Below, piece after piece: positions 28,080 through 37,213 of a stretch of 64,000 bases of DNA. Location of the stretch: the NCBI RefSeq assembly GCF_014926405.1, contig NZ_JACXXJ020000004.1:556735-620734 (forward strand), given 5' to 3'. The notes beneath the pieces were generated by a model, which saw nothing but the letters and a program-made list of their open reading frames with translations, was not told where the DNA came from and searched no databases. Every line of letters starts with the position of its first letter. Positions within the stretch are counted from its first letter, which is position 1. A program made the position numbers and the translations under genes. Source of the DNA: Agrobacterium vitis. GTDB lineage: Bacteria > Pseudomonadota > Alphaproteobacteria > Rhizobiales > Rhizobiaceae.

Positions 28080-29114
28080 ATGGTCACTCCCATCTCCAAA
28101 CTCTGGTATACGCGCTGCCCGGTGCCAACGCCCGTGGGGCTTGCGGCCCAGCTTGGCTATCTTGAACAAAGCTTTGCCGAGATTGGCATCACGCTGGAGT
28201 CCATCATTGATTCCCCCGATAAAACCATCCGACAGAGCCATTTCAACCACACGCTGGAATGGTCCTTCCGCCATGGCGGCAATGTGCCACCCATCCGCGC
28301 CCGCTCGGAAGGCCGCAACACCCGGCTGGTGGGCATTACCTGGACCGATGAGTTTCAAGCCATCATCACCCTGCCGCACACTGGCATCAAAAGCCTGAAG
28401 GACCTGGTTGGCCGCCGGTTTGGCGTGCCAAAGCGGCCGGACGGGATTGTTGATTTCATGCGTGCCACCGCCCTGAAAGGCCTTGTATCGGCCCTGTCGC
28501 TGGAGGGGATTTCGATCAATGCGGTTGATCGGACCGACATCACCATCACTGAGTCCGTGCTGGATGGACAAACGGGCGTATCGCTGTTTGGCCTGAAGCG
28601 GCGGCAATCCTTTGGCGAGGAGGCCGCAGCCCTGTTGCGTGGCGAGGTCGACGCAATTTTTGTGAAAGGAACTGCGGGTATTGCCGTTGCCAATCTGATT
28701 GGCGCGGTGACGGTTTCTGACTTCGGCTTTCATCCCGACCCAACCATCCGCATCAATTCCGGCTCGCCGCGCATTCTCACGGTGGATGCGCGACTGGCCG
28801 ATGAACGTCCCGATCTGGTGGAGCGGCTGATTGCGGTGATCCGCAAGGCCTCCGGCTGGGCGGAGGCACACCCGGATGAAACCCGCCGCTTCATTGCCCG
28901 CGAGGCGGGAGCCAGCGAAGAACAGGTGCTGGCCGCCAATGGCCCGGATGTGCACCGCCATCTCGGCATCGGGCTGGAGTCTGCCCATGTGGCCGCTGTG
29001 AAGCATTATAAGGATTTTCTGTATCAATGGGGCTTCTTGCAGGCCGATTTTGACCTCGATGCCTGGGTGGATCAGCGCCCTTATGCCGCGCTGGACCGGA
29101 GGGCTGTTGCATGA
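28080..29114 (+). CDS. DszB-like sulfinate desulfinase homologue (periplasmic-binding-protein fold, no signal peptide)
   Basis: A 344-residue protein of the NMT1/SsuA fold that starts directly at MVTPISKLWYTR (ATG 28080, GAGGA upstream) with no export signal, so it should be cytoplasmic. Recalled features of DszB, which hydrolyses 2-(2-hydroxyphenyl)benzenesulfinate to sulfite, are matched: Cys13 in YTRCPVPTP (DszB Cys27 in YSNCPVPNA), His54 in SHFNH and Arg64 in RHGGNVPP (DszB His60 and Arg70 in RFGGEIPP) with the same spacing of ten, then NTRLVGIT for RTRLLGIT. It overlaps a DszC-like gene by ATGA. Automatic annotation would call it a transporter receptor. Substrate unknown; a different sulfinate is more likely than the biphenyl one. 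Confidence 0.8.
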   Translation: MVTPISKLWYTRCPVPTPVGLAAQLGYLEQSFAEIGITLESIIDSPDKTIRQSHFNHTLEWSFRHGGNVPPIRARSEGRNTRLVGITWTDEFQAIITLPHTGIKSLKDLVGRRFGVPKRPDGIVDFMRATALKGLVSALSLEGISINAVDRTDITITESVLDGQTGVSLFGLKRRQSFGEEAAALLRGEVDAIFVKGTAGIAVANLIGAVTVSDFGFHPDPTIRINSGSPRILTVDARLADERPDLVERLIAVIRKASGWAEAHPDETRRFIAREAGASEEQVLAANGPDVHRHLGIGLESAHVAAVKHYKDFLYQWGFLQADFDLDAWVDQRPYAALDRRAVA

Positions 29115-30295
29115 GTGCCACCGTTTCTGCCATCAAGCCCAATGCGGCACCAAGCCCTGATCCCGTTGAGATCGCACGAGAACTGGCACGCGATTTCGCA
29201 ACGCGCGCCGCCGAATATGACCGCAGCGGTGATTTCCCCCATGACAACATCGCAGCGCTTCACGAAGCCGGTTTGCTGGCTTTGTTGATTGCCAAAGACC
29301 ATGGCGGTCTGGGAGCGAACCTTGAAACCGCGCATAAGGTCATCTCCGAAATCGCGATTGGTGATCCTTCAACCGCGCTCATTCTCACCATGCATTACAC
29401 CATCCATGGTGTGATCAATCTGGGGCGCTGGCCAGAGGCCTTGGCAGCGCGCGTGCTGGCAGCCAGCCGAACCAAGCCGGTGTTGGTCAACAATGCGCAG
29501 GCCGAGCCGGGCATGGGCTCCCCCGCCCATGGCGGATTGCCCGAAACCATCGCCCACATTGAGGGAGATCATTGGGTGATCAATGGTCACAAGAGCTTTG
29601 TCACTGGGCTTGCCGGGCTGACATGGGCGGTTGTGCTGGCATTGACCACGGAAGAGGTGCCACGCCTCATTCAGGTGCTGGTGCCGCTGGATGCTCCGGG
29701 CATTCGCAAAGTGCGCACCTGGGAGGCAGCTGGCATGTATTCCACCGCCAGCGATGATCTCCTGCTGGAAAACGTGCGGGTGCCGCTGTCTGATCTGATC
29801 TTTGAACAACCGGCCAGCGAGCCACTGCGCCGCGATCCGGATTTCGCCAACACCTTCTTCACGCTGCTGTCTTCGGTCTATCATGGCGTGGCTCTATCGG
29901 CCCGAAATGATCTTTTGAAGCACCTCACCAGCCATGCCCCCACCAGCCTTGGCGCACCCTTGGCCTCTATTCCGCGTCTTCAGGAAGGCGTGGGCCAAAT
30001 TGAAGTGCTGCTGGCCACCAATGCCCGGCTGCTGCGCTCTTTGGCACGCGACGTTGACCAAAAAACAGCAGGCCCCACCGACGCGCTGGCGGTGCGCCAC
30101 GTGGTGATCGACAACGCCGTGACCGTCACCGATCTGGCCCTCGAATACGGCGGCAACCGTGGCCTGAGGCGCGATTATCATCTGGAGCGGCACCATCGCG
30201 ACGCGATTACCGCCCGCGCCCATGCCCCACAAAGCCATATGATCCGGTCCATTTTCGGCAAAGCCGCTCTGGAGCGAGCTTCTGTGAAAACCTGA
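29111..30295 (+). CDS. Acyl-CoA dehydrogenase-fold flavoprotein, DszC-like
   Basis: A 394-residue flavoprotein translationally coupled (ATGA) to the desulfinase homologue. It has the fold's middle domain (VLVNNAQAEPGMGSPAHGG..ETIAHIEGDHWVINGHKSFVTGLAGLTWAVVLA) and the C-terminal helices with LEYGGNRGLRRDYHLERHHRDAITARAHAPQSHM. It is more distant from DszC than the other two homologues here, lacking their RHWRN-RT-HNP form, but has an equivalent ERHHRDAITARAHAPQ. The probable role is flavin-dependent oxygenation that makes the substrate for the desulfinase; a plain dehydrogenase role cannot be excluded. Confidence 0.8.
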   Translation: MSATVSAIKPNAAPSPDPVEIARELARDFATRAAEYDRSGDFPHDNIAALHEAGLLALLIAKDHGGLGANLETAHKVISEIAIGDPSTALILTMHYTIHGVINLGRWPEALAARVLAASRTKPVLVNNAQAEPGMGSPAHGGLPETIAHIEGDHWVINGHKSFVTGLAGLTWAVVLALTTEEVPRLIQVLVPLDAPGIRKVRTWEAAGMYSTASDDLLLENVRVPLSDLIFEQPASEPLRRDPDFANTFFTLLSSVYHGVALSARNDLLKHLTSHAPTSLGAPLASIPRLQEGVGQIEVLLATNARLLRSLARDVDQKTAGPTDALAVRHVVIDNAVTVTDLALEYGGNRGLRRDYHLERHHRDAITARAHAPQSHMIRSIFGKAALERASVKT

Positions 30296-30321
30296 AACCC
30301 TATTTTTGCAAGGATATAGCC

Positions 30322-30561
30322 ATGAGTATCTGCACCTATAGCGCAAGACTTCAGCAGCGGCGGGCCGAGCTGAGCACCATGATCGACATGCAGGAAACGT
30401 TCAGCGGTTATTCCTGCGATGATAGCGTTGACGATAGACTGATGGATCTGCGGGAGAGGCTGGCTGACGTGGACTATGATCTGCGCCAACACAGGCTTGA
30501 ACAACAACAAGAGAACCGGGGAGACAGTCACGGATTGTCTTACTATATCAGCGGCAGATGA
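30322..30561 (+). CDS. Small hypothetical protein, predicted coiled coil
   Basis: A 79-residue cytoplasmic protein I do not recognise. ATG 30322 has AAGGA ten bases upstream, 26 bases after the DszC-like stop, so it is probably cotranscribed. Its centre (LQQRRAELSTMIDMQ; LMDLRERLADVDYDLRQHRLEQQQEN) is charged and heptad-like, suggesting a helical hairpin or coiled coil. No signal peptide, membrane segment or cysteine pair. Confidence 0.6.
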   Translation: MSICTYSARLQQRRAELSTMIDMQETFSGYSCDDSVDDRLMDLRERLADVDYDLRQHRLEQQQENRGDSHGLSYYISGR

Positions 30562-30993
30562 TATTGGCAAAAAACAGCGTGAGAAGGTCAGCGTAGTAAG
30601 GATGCTTCAAATATCTTTTCCTTGCGAGGGTCTGTAAGGTTCAGATTGAACCAGACAGACTCTCGCTTTTCTTGTTGTCGTTTGTCTTTTCGGGAAAACC
30701 GGTAGCCACTTTTCCATGAAAAACTCTAGGGTTGAGCAACATTTTGCCTGCACGCAATTTGAACACCAGCCAATAAATGCCAAAAATCAATCCGATATCC
30801 GCTTTTCAACGCGATTTTTCGATCTTCAAAACCGGTCTTTCCATAAAATTTTTCCAACTCATCAACGGGAAGCATGAATCTTCCAGAGGGGTGTTGAAAA
30901 TTAGAATAGTAAATCAATAGACAATATTGATTGCAACACGCAAAAGCTTACCCTTGGTCCACGGGTTCATTCACTCACTACCCAGGGACATTG
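30562..30993. repeat. Intergenic region with mosaic repeat copy A and leader of the fourth Dpp-like operon
   Basis: A repeat of about 92 bases at 30638-30729 starts with the palindrome GGTTCAGATTGAACC, continues with CAGACTCTCG and TTTGTCTTTTCGGGAAAACC, and ends with TTTTCCATGAAAAACTCT. Related copies lie at 37791 and 45791. The rest (30730-30993) is AT-rich, with no gene seen; it should hold the promoter of the next operon but I could not pick a convincing site. Confidence 0.6.
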
Positions 30994-32625
30994 ATGATGA
31001 CGCTTCGCCGCACTTTTCTTGGCCTCAGCCTTGCGCTGGCCGCTTCTGTTAGCCTTTCGACCATCGGCCATGCATCTGATGCGCCGGTCAAGGGCGGAAC
31101 CTTGGTCTATCTTGAGCAGCAGGCCCATACCAATCTCTACCCACCAGCAGGCGGCTTTTACCCCAACAGCGGCATTCTCAACCAGATCACCGACAAGCTG
31201 ACCTATCAAAACCCCAAGACGCTGGACATCGAGCCGTGGATTGCCGAAAGCTGGGCAGTCAATGCCGATAACACGGAATATACCTTCAAGATCCGCCCCG
31301 GCGTGACGTTCTCCGATGGCTCTCCCGTGGATGCCAATGCGGTGGCCAAAAACTTCGATCGCTTCGGGCTTGGTGATAAGGGCTTGAAACAGCCGGTGTC
31401 GGAAGTGGTCAATAATTACGACCACAGCGAAGTGATTGACCCGCTGACGGTGAAATTCGTGTTTAAAAAGCCCTCGCCGGGCTTTCTGCAAGGCACATCC
31501 GTTATCGGCTCCGGTCTGGTGTCGCTGAAAACGCTCTCACTGCCGTTTGAGCAATTCGGCAACGCCACCAAAATCATTGGTTCCGGTCCCTTTGTCGTCA
31601 GTGCTGAGACGCTTGGCAAATCCCTCGATCTGAAAGTGCGCGCCGATTACAATTGGGGTCCGAAAAAGCTTGAGCATCAGGGCCGCGCCTATCTTGATGG
31701 CATCAAATATATCATCACCCGTGAAGATGGCGTGCGTATTGGTGCGCTTCTGGCCGGTCAGGCCGATCTGATCCGCCAGATTCAGGCCTATGATGAGGCG
31801 CAGGTTGAAACACAAAATTTCAAGATCTATGCACCCGGCACCCGTGGCGTGAACAATTCGGTGGTGTTCAGGCCAGACAATCCGCTGGTTGCTGATGTGC
31901 GGGTGCGCAAGGCGCTGTCTTTGGCCACCAACCGCGATGAAATCATCAAGACCCTATTCTCCAAGAACTATCCACGCGCCACCTCAATCATTGCTTCCTC
32001 GGCCATTGGCTATGTCGATCAATCCGACAAGCTGGGCTTTGATGTTGATAAGGCCAAGGCGCTGTTGGATGAGGCTGGATATAAGCCAGATGCCGATGGC
32101 ATTCGTGCCAAGGACGGTGCCAAGCTGGTGCTGACAGCCTATGAATCCCTGCCCCAACCACAAAACCGCGCCGCCTTGCAACTGATTGCCCAGCAATGGC
32201 AAAAAGTGGGCGTGAAGCTCAACGTGCTGGCCGGCGATGCGGGAAGTGCCACTTTGGATGATCTTGATCCGCAGAAAACCCCTGTGGCTCCTGCCATGGT
32301 GGGGCGTGCTGATCCCGATGTGATCAAGAGCCAATATTTTCCGAAAAACCGCGATGTGCTGCGCCAAAAGGGCGGTGCCAGCGACAAGGTGCAGGGCTTT
32401 GCCGATGACAAGCTCAATGCCATTTTGCAAGAAATTAGCTCGCAGCCTGATCCGCAAAAGCGGCTGAAGGCCGTGGCCGATGCGCAGGCCTATGTGCTGG
32501 ATCAGGCCTATGCCATCCCGATTTTTGAAGAGCCACAGGCTTTTGCCGGAGCGCCTTACGTGAAGGGTGTGGCTTTTGATGCCGTTGCCCGCCCAAGCTT
32601 CTACAGCGTCTGGCTGGATAAGTAA
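30994..32625 (+). CDS. ABC transporter substrate-binding protein, family 5 (KPN_01854 type)
   Basis: A 543-residue periplasmic receptor starting at ATG 30994 (MMTLRRTFLGLSLALAASVSLSTIGHASD, Sec-type signal). The mature part begins APVKGGTLVYLEQQAHTNLYPPAGGFYPNSG, and a WAVNADNTEYTFKIRPGVTFSDGSPVDA block and an AIPIFEEPQAF C-terminal segment follow. The order receptor, DppB, DppC, double ATPase, LLM monooxygenase, CMD protein, AhpD-type protein matches the KPN_01854 to KPN_01858 / Avi_7169-Avi_7170 gene set as I remember it. Ligand unknown. Confidence 0.88.
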   Translation: MMTLRRTFLGLSLALAASVSLSTIGHASDAPVKGGTLVYLEQQAHTNLYPPAGGFYPNSGILNQITDKLTYQNPKTLDIEPWIAESWAVNADNTEYTFKIRPGVTFSDGSPVDANAVAKNFDRFGLGDKGLKQPVSEVVNNYDHSEVIDPLTVKFVFKKPSPGFLQGTSVIGSGLVSLKTLSLPFEQFGNATKIIGSGPFVVSAETLGKSLDLKVRADYNWGPKKLEHQGRAYLDGIKYIITREDGVRIGALLAGQADLIRQIQAYDEAQVETQNFKIYAPGTRGVNNSVVFRPDNPLVADVRVRKALSLATNRDEIIKTLFSKNYPRATSIIASSAIGYVDQSDKLGFDVDKAKALLDEAGYKPDADGIRAKDGAKLVLTAYESLPQPQNRAALQLIAQQWQKVGVKLNVLAGDAGSATLDDLDPQKTPVAPAMVGRADPDVIKSQYFPKNRDVLRQKGGASDKVQGFADDKLNAILQEISSQPDPQKRLKAVADAQAYVLDQAYAIPIFEEPQAFAGAPYVKGVAFDAVARPSFYSVWLDK

Positions 32626-32633
32626 TGGTCAGC

Positions 32634-32665
32634 AACCGGATGGCGGCAACCGCTGCCACCCGGTT
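32634..32665 (+). terminator. Intercistronic hairpin after the receptor gene
   Basis: AACCGGATGGCGGC (32634-32647) and GCTGCCACCCGGTT (32652-32665) pair at 13 of 14 positions (one wobble) with loop AACC and are followed by TT. As it sits between receptor and permease genes, it probably attenuates read-through so that the receptor is made in excess. Confidence 0.65.
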
Positions 32666-32684
32666 TTGAAATCTGCGGAGATCG

Positions 32685-33632
32685 ATGATGACGCGATATG
32701 TTGCAAGCCGGATAGGACAAGCGGTTTTGGTGCTTTGGGCAGCCTTTACCCTGTCCTTCATTCTGTTGCAGGCCATGCCTGGGGACGCGGTGCTGATCAA
32801 GTTTCTCAGCCCGGATTATGGGTTAAGCCCAGATCAGATCAAGGAAATACGGGCGGCCTACGCCGTGGATTCCTCAGTGTTCGCGCAATATTTTCACACA
32901 TTGTCGAATTTCTTACAGGGCGATTTTGGCTATTCGCTGACCGCCGGCGTGCCTGTGACGGCGCAGCTGGCCACAGGTCTGCCTGCCACGCTCACGCTGG
33001 CCGCTCTTGCCTTTATTGCCGCCATCGCCCTTGCCGTCTTTGTAGCAGTGCTGTCTTCGCTCGCGCCGTTTTCGTTTCTGCGCAATCTGGTGCAGGCGGT
33101 GCCTTCGTTGTTGATCTCGGTTCCAGTGTTCTGGCTGGGTATTATGCTGATCCAGATTTTCTCCTTTCGGCTGAAGCTGGTGTCAGTGATCAATCCCGGA
33201 CCATGGGAAAGCCTGCTGCTGCCAGTGATCACCCTGTCGGTTCCCATTGCCGCGCCTCTGGCGCAAATCCTGATCCGCAACATTGATGAAATCCGCACAC
33301 GGCCTTTCATCTCTGTGGTGATTGCCAAGGGTGCCACGCCCGCCCGCGTGCTGTGGCGGCATGTCGCCATCAATGCGGCTTTGCCAGTGCTGACCATTGC
33401 CGGGGTGCTGTTTGGCGAGCTGCTGGCAGGTGCCGTGGTGACAGAAACCGTGTTTGGCCTGAACGGTCTTGGGGAATTGACCGAAAAGGCCGTCAGCACG
33501 CAGGATATCGCCGTGCTTCAGGCCATTGTGGTGATCTCTGCCACTGCCTTTGTCATCATCAATCTTCTGGTCGATCTTGCCTATCCCCTTCTCGATCCAC
33601 GCCTGAGAAGCCGGAACGGAGCCACATCATGA
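32685..33632 (+). CDS. ABC transporter permease, DppB type
   Basis: A 315-residue permease with ALWAAFTLSFILLQAMPGDAV-like N-terminal helix, VFAQYFHTLSNFLQGDFGYSLTAGVPV, and the coupling region PFISVVIAKGATPARVLWRHVAINAALPVLTIAGVLFGELLAGAVVTETVFGLNGLG. ATG 32685 follows GGAG. The stop overlaps the next gene by ATGA. Confidence 0.9.
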   Translation: MMTRYVASRIGQAVLVLWAAFTLSFILLQAMPGDAVLIKFLSPDYGLSPDQIKEIRAAYAVDSSVFAQYFHTLSNFLQGDFGYSLTAGVPVTAQLATGLPATLTLAALAFIAAIALAVFVAVLSSLAPFSFLRNLVQAVPSLLISVPVFWLGIMLIQIFSFRLKLVSVINPGPWESLLLPVITLSVPIAAPLAQILIRNIDEIRTRPFISVVIAKGATPARVLWRHVAINAALPVLTIAGVLFGELLAGAVVTETVFGLNGLGELTEKAVSTQDIAVLQAIVVISATAFVIINLLVDLAYPLLDPRLRSRNGATS

Positions 33633-34507
33633 GCAGCGTCGAAATTCTCTCTCTGCAAACCCATGCCGTAAAGCCGGATAGCGTCACCCGCCGTGCATCC
33701 CTCATCCGTTTGAAACGGCTGCGCCCCGGTTTGGTGCTGGCGTGGGTGGTCATGGTCACCGTGCTGCTCTGGGCCGCTCTGCCATGGCTGTTTACCAGCT
33801 ATAACCCGCTAGAGGGCATTTCCGGTGGGCAGTTGAAAGCGCCGTCTGCGGCCCATCTTCTCGGCACGGATTCCCTTGGGCGTGATCTTTATGCACGGAT
33901 TGTCTACGGCTCCGTTCACTCGCTGTCGGGTGCGCTTGCAGCCGTTGGCGTGGGGCTGGTGGCGGGCACGCTGCTTGGGCTTTTTGCCGGAGCCGTGGGC
34001 GGGCGCTGGGATATGGTCATCATGCGTTTTGTCGATGTGCTGCTGTCCATACCAACCCTGCTTTTGTCGCTCAGCATCATTATTCTGCTCGGCTTTGGCA
34101 CCATCAATGCCGCCATTGCGGTTGGTACGACTGCCATTGCCGGGTTTGCCCGGTTAACTCGATCCGAAGTGGTGCGGGTGCGGCGGGCGGATTTTGTCGA
34201 AGCCGCCTATGGCAGTGGCGGCACGTTTTTGAGCGTACTGTGGCGGCATATCCTGCCCAATTCGCTGACCTCGGTGATTGCCTATGCCGCCGTGCAATTT
34301 GGTTGGGCCATTTTGCAAATGTCCACCCTCGGCTTTCTGGGCTATGGCGCACCGCCTCCAACACCGGAATGGGGCCTGCTGATTTCCGAAGGGCGAAATT
34401 ATCTCGCCACCGCCTGGTGGCTGACCACAGCCCCCGGCCTGATTGTTGTGGCCGTGGTGCTATCTGCCAACCGCATCAGCCAATCCTTGGGGAGCACCAG
34501 CCGATGA
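33629..34507 (+). CDS. ABC transporter permease, DppC type
   Basis: A 292-residue permease starting at ATG 33629 (MSSVEILSLQTHAVK) over the previous stop. It has LLGTDSLGRDLYARIVYGSVHSLSG, ARLTRSEVVRVRRADFVEAAYGSGGTFLSVLWRHILPN and LGFLGYGAPPPTPEWGLLISEGRNYL. The next start overlaps its stop. Confidence 0.9.
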   Translation: MSSVEILSLQTHAVKPDSVTRRASLIRLKRLRPGLVLAWVVMVTVLLWAALPWLFTSYNPLEGISGGQLKAPSAAHLLGTDSLGRDLYARIVYGSVHSLSGALAAVGVGLVAGTLLGLFAGAVGGRWDMVIMRFVDVLLSIPTLLLSLSIIILLGFGTINAAIAVGTTAIAGFARLTRSEVVRVRRADFVEAAYGSGGTFLSVLWRHILPNSLTSVIAYAAVQFGWAILQMSTLGFLGYGAPPPTPEWGLLISEGRNYLATAWWLTTAPGLIVVAVVLSANRISQSLGSTSR

Positions 34508-36147
34508 GCCAGACCCCTTCTGTTCTCGACATTCGAGACCTGAATATTTCCTATGGTGATGGTGAGACCCGCACCCGCGTGGTGCATGATGTATCCTTCT
34601 CGGTCGGTGCCGGCGAGGTTGTGGCACTGGTGGGCGAAAGCGGATCAGGTAAAACCTCCACGGCACAGGCCATCATTGGCCTGCTCTCTGGCAATGGGCA
34701 GATTGATAGCGGCTCTATTCGCTTGAATGGCGAGGAGATTTCGCGCTGGAGTGAAAAGCGCTTGCGCGGCATTCGCGGCCCCGTTCTCAGCCTGATCCCG
34801 CAAGACCCTTCCAATTCGCTCAATCCGGTGCTCACGATTGGCGCGCAGGTACGCGAAATTCTGGAAATCCACGGCAAGCTTTCCCGCCGGGATACAGATC
34901 GGCGCGTGCTAGAACTGTTGGTGCAAGTGGGCCTTTCCCAGCCGGAACTTCGGGCCAAACAATATCCGCACGAACTCTCCGGCGGCATGAAACAGCGGGT
35001 GCTGATTGCCATCGCCATTGCGCTCAAGCCAGCGCTGATCATTGCCGATGAACCAACCTCGGCACTGGATGTCACCGTGCAGCGTCGCATTCTGGATTTG
35101 ATTGACGATTTGCGCAAAGCTTATGGCACCGCCGTTCTGCTGGTGACCCATGATCTGGGCGTTGCCGCTGATCGCTCGGATCGGCTGGTGGTGCTCCAGT
35201 CTGGCCGCATTCAGGAACAGGGCAAGACAGCAGAGGTGTTGGCCGCACCCAAAAGCTCTTATACGGCAAGGCTCTTATCCGATGCGCCATCGCTGGCGGC
35301 CCCGGTTGTGCGGCCTGCCATTGCCGCGGATCGGCCCATCAGCGTCAGCGTTGAACATCTGGTGCAGGAATTCAAACTGCCAACGGGTGATCGTTTCCGC
35401 GCCGTAGATGGCCTTTCCTTCACTGTTCCGCAAGGCACTACCCATGCCATCGTTGGCGAATCCGGCTCTGGCAAAACCACTACAATCAGGGGCATTGCCG
35501 GGTTTCAAACCGCCACATCCGGCAGCATCAGGGTGGGTGATTTTGACCTTGGCAGCCTGAACCACAAAAGCCTGCGTGCGTTCCGGCGCAAGGTGCAGCT
35601 TGTCTATCAAAACCCGTGGAGTTCTCTGGACCCCAAGCAGACAATCTTCTCAATTGTCGAAGAACCGCTGCTGAATTTTGAGCCGCTCCCCAAGCAAGAG
35701 CGCGCCGCCCGCGTGGAAGCCATGATTGAACGCGTTGGCCTGCCGCTTTCCGTTCTCAACCGCAAACCCCATGCGCTTTCTGGCGGGCAGCGCCAGCGGG
35801 TGGCCATTGCCCGCGCTCTGGTGCTGGAGCCTGAGGTGGTTGTGCTGGATGAGGCCGTCTCGGCGCTGGATGTGACGGTGCAGGCGCAAATCCTCGCCCT
35901 GCTTGGCAATTTGCAGCATGATTTTGGCCTGACCTATATTTTCGTCTCTCACGATCTGGCCGTGGTGCGCCAGATCGCCGACACCGTTTCGGTTTTGCAC
36001 AATGGCAAACAGGTTGATTACGGCCCGGTTGAAGAGGTCTTCACCTATCCGCAAAGCGCCTACACCCGCGAATTGATCGAGGCGATTCCCGGCCGGGCTT
36101 TTCCGCGGAAACACCAACATTCACTGACAGCAGGATCACCATCATGA
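34504..36147 (+). CDS. Fused DppD-DppF type ABC ATPase
   Basis: A 547-residue double ABC ATPase beginning MSQTPSVLDIRDLNISYGDGE (ATG 34504, ATGA overlap). Domain 1: GESGSGKTSTAQA, LSGGMKQRVLIAIAI, LIIADEPTSALD. Domain 2: GESGSGKTTTIRG, LSGGQRQRVAIARAL and VVVLDEAVSALD, where Ala replaces the usual Pro after the Walker B Glu. It drives the permease pair before it and is coupled by ATGA to the monooxygenase gene after it. Confidence 0.92.
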   Translation: MSQTPSVLDIRDLNISYGDGETRTRVVHDVSFSVGAGEVVALVGESGSGKTSTAQAIIGLLSGNGQIDSGSIRLNGEEISRWSEKRLRGIRGPVLSLIPQDPSNSLNPVLTIGAQVREILEIHGKLSRRDTDRRVLELLVQVGLSQPELRAKQYPHELSGGMKQRVLIAIAIALKPALIIADEPTSALDVTVQRRILDLIDDLRKAYGTAVLLVTHDLGVAADRSDRLVVLQSGRIQEQGKTAEVLAAPKSSYTARLLSDAPSLAAPVVRPAIAADRPISVSVEHLVQEFKLPTGDRFRAVDGLSFTVPQGTTHAIVGESGSGKTTTIRGIAGFQTATSGSIRVGDFDLGSLNHKSLRAFRRKVQLVYQNPWSSLDPKQTIFSIVEEPLLNFEPLPKQERAARVEAMIERVGLPLSVLNRKPHALSGGQRQRVAIARALVLEPEVVVLDEAVSALDVTVQAQILALLGNLQHDFGLTYIFVSHDLAVVRQIADTVSVLHNGKQVDYGPVEEVFTYPQSAYTRELIEAIPGRAFPRKHQHSLTAGSPS

Positions 36148-37181
36148 CGCAGACAACACAGCCAAAACGGCTCGGCTTTTTCACACGGTTGCTGGATGAT
36201 ACCGATGCGGCGGGGCGCTATCGTCTGGCGGAAGAGCAAATCCAGCACGCCGAAGCCAATGGCTTTGACAGCGCGTGGATTGCCCAGCATCATTTTCACG
36301 CGGAAGAAGGCGGCCTGCCATCGCCTGCGGTGTTCCTCGCCCATGTTGCGGCCCGCACATCCACCATTCGGCTTGGAACCGGGGTGATTACGCTCCCGAT
36401 GGAAAATCCGCTGCGCGTGGCAGAAGACACCGCCGTGACTGATCTTTTATCCGGTGGCCGTCTGGAAGTGGGCTTTGGCACCGGTGGCACCCGTGAATCG
36501 TTCGAGGCTTTTGGCATTGCGGCCGAAAAGCGCGGCGAGGTCTATGGCCAATATCTCGACATCGTTCGCAAGGCATGGGCAGGCAAGGATTTAGGCGCAG
36601 GCAACAGGCTCTATCCCAATGCGCCGCATCTGCTGGATCGCGTCTGGCTTGCGACCTTCTCACCCGTTGGCGCAAAGCTTGCGGGTGAAAGCGGCGATGG
36701 GTTGATGCTGTCTCGCACCCAGCCGCGCCCGGCAGATAGACCCGATGCACGGCTTGATGAATTACAAAACCCGATCATCGATGCCTATCTGAACGCATTG
36801 CCCCAAGGCCGCGCCCCGCGCATTCTCGGCTCCCGCAGCCTGTTTGTGGCTGAAGACCGCAAGCGCGCCTTGAAGCTGGCAGAAGCTGGCCTCACCAAAG
36901 TTGCCGCCCGCTTTGCCGCAGCAGGCCATCGCATTGAAGGCACCAGCGTGGAAGATCTGATCAAGGCGCTGGATAGCCATGTGGGCACACCAGATGATGT
37001 GATTGCCTCGCTGAAGACTGACACGGCTTTGGCGCGCTCCACCGAACTCGTGTTTCAAGTTCACTCCATCGATCCACCCCATGCCGATATTCTGCGCTCG
37101 ATTGAGCTGATTGCTGCCGAGGTTGCCCCCAAACTGGGCTGGAGCCGAAACACACAGCAAGCATTAGCCGCAGCAGAATAA
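36144..37181 (+). CDS. FMN-dependent luciferase-like monooxygenase (KPN_01858 type)
   Basis: A 345-residue LLM protein close to bacterial-luciferase-type sequences: RLGFFTRLLDD, FDSAWIAQHHFHAEEGGLPSPAVFLAHVAARTSTIRLGTGVITLPMENPLRVAEDTAVTDLLSGGRLEVGFGTGG at about residues 35-115. The H-H pair in AQHHFH is typical. It overlaps the double ATPase by ATGA and precedes two AhpD-fold genes. From memory this combination defines a conserved module of unknown substrate. It probably oxidises the imported compound. Confidence 0.88.
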   Translation: MTQTTQPKRLGFFTRLLDDTDAAGRYRLAEEQIQHAEANGFDSAWIAQHHFHAEEGGLPSPAVFLAHVAARTSTIRLGTGVITLPMENPLRVAEDTAVTDLLSGGRLEVGFGTGGTRESFEAFGIAAEKRGEVYGQYLDIVRKAWAGKDLGAGNRLYPNAPHLLDRVWLATFSPVGAKLAGESGDGLMLSRTQPRPADRPDARLDELQNPIIDAYLNALPQGRAPRILGSRSLFVAEDRKRALKLAEAGLTKVAARFAAAGHRIEGTSVEDLIKALDSHVGTPDDVIASLKTDTALARSTELVFQVHSIDPPHADILRSIELIAAEVAPKLGWSRNTQQALAAAE

Positions 37182-37213
37182 TCCATTGAATTTTATCAGG
37201 AAAGTAAAGTCTG

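Noticed and set aside
28080..29114. Simple cytoplasm-mislocalised SsuA receptor pseudogene
   Set aside because: The loss of signal peptide coincides with retention of DszB-type Cys, His and Arg motifs and translational coupling to a DszC-like gene, which fits an enzyme better.
34240..34503. Extended N-terminus of the double ATPase
   Set aside because: It lies wholly within the DppC-type permease gene in another frame; ATG 34504 gives the normal domain start.
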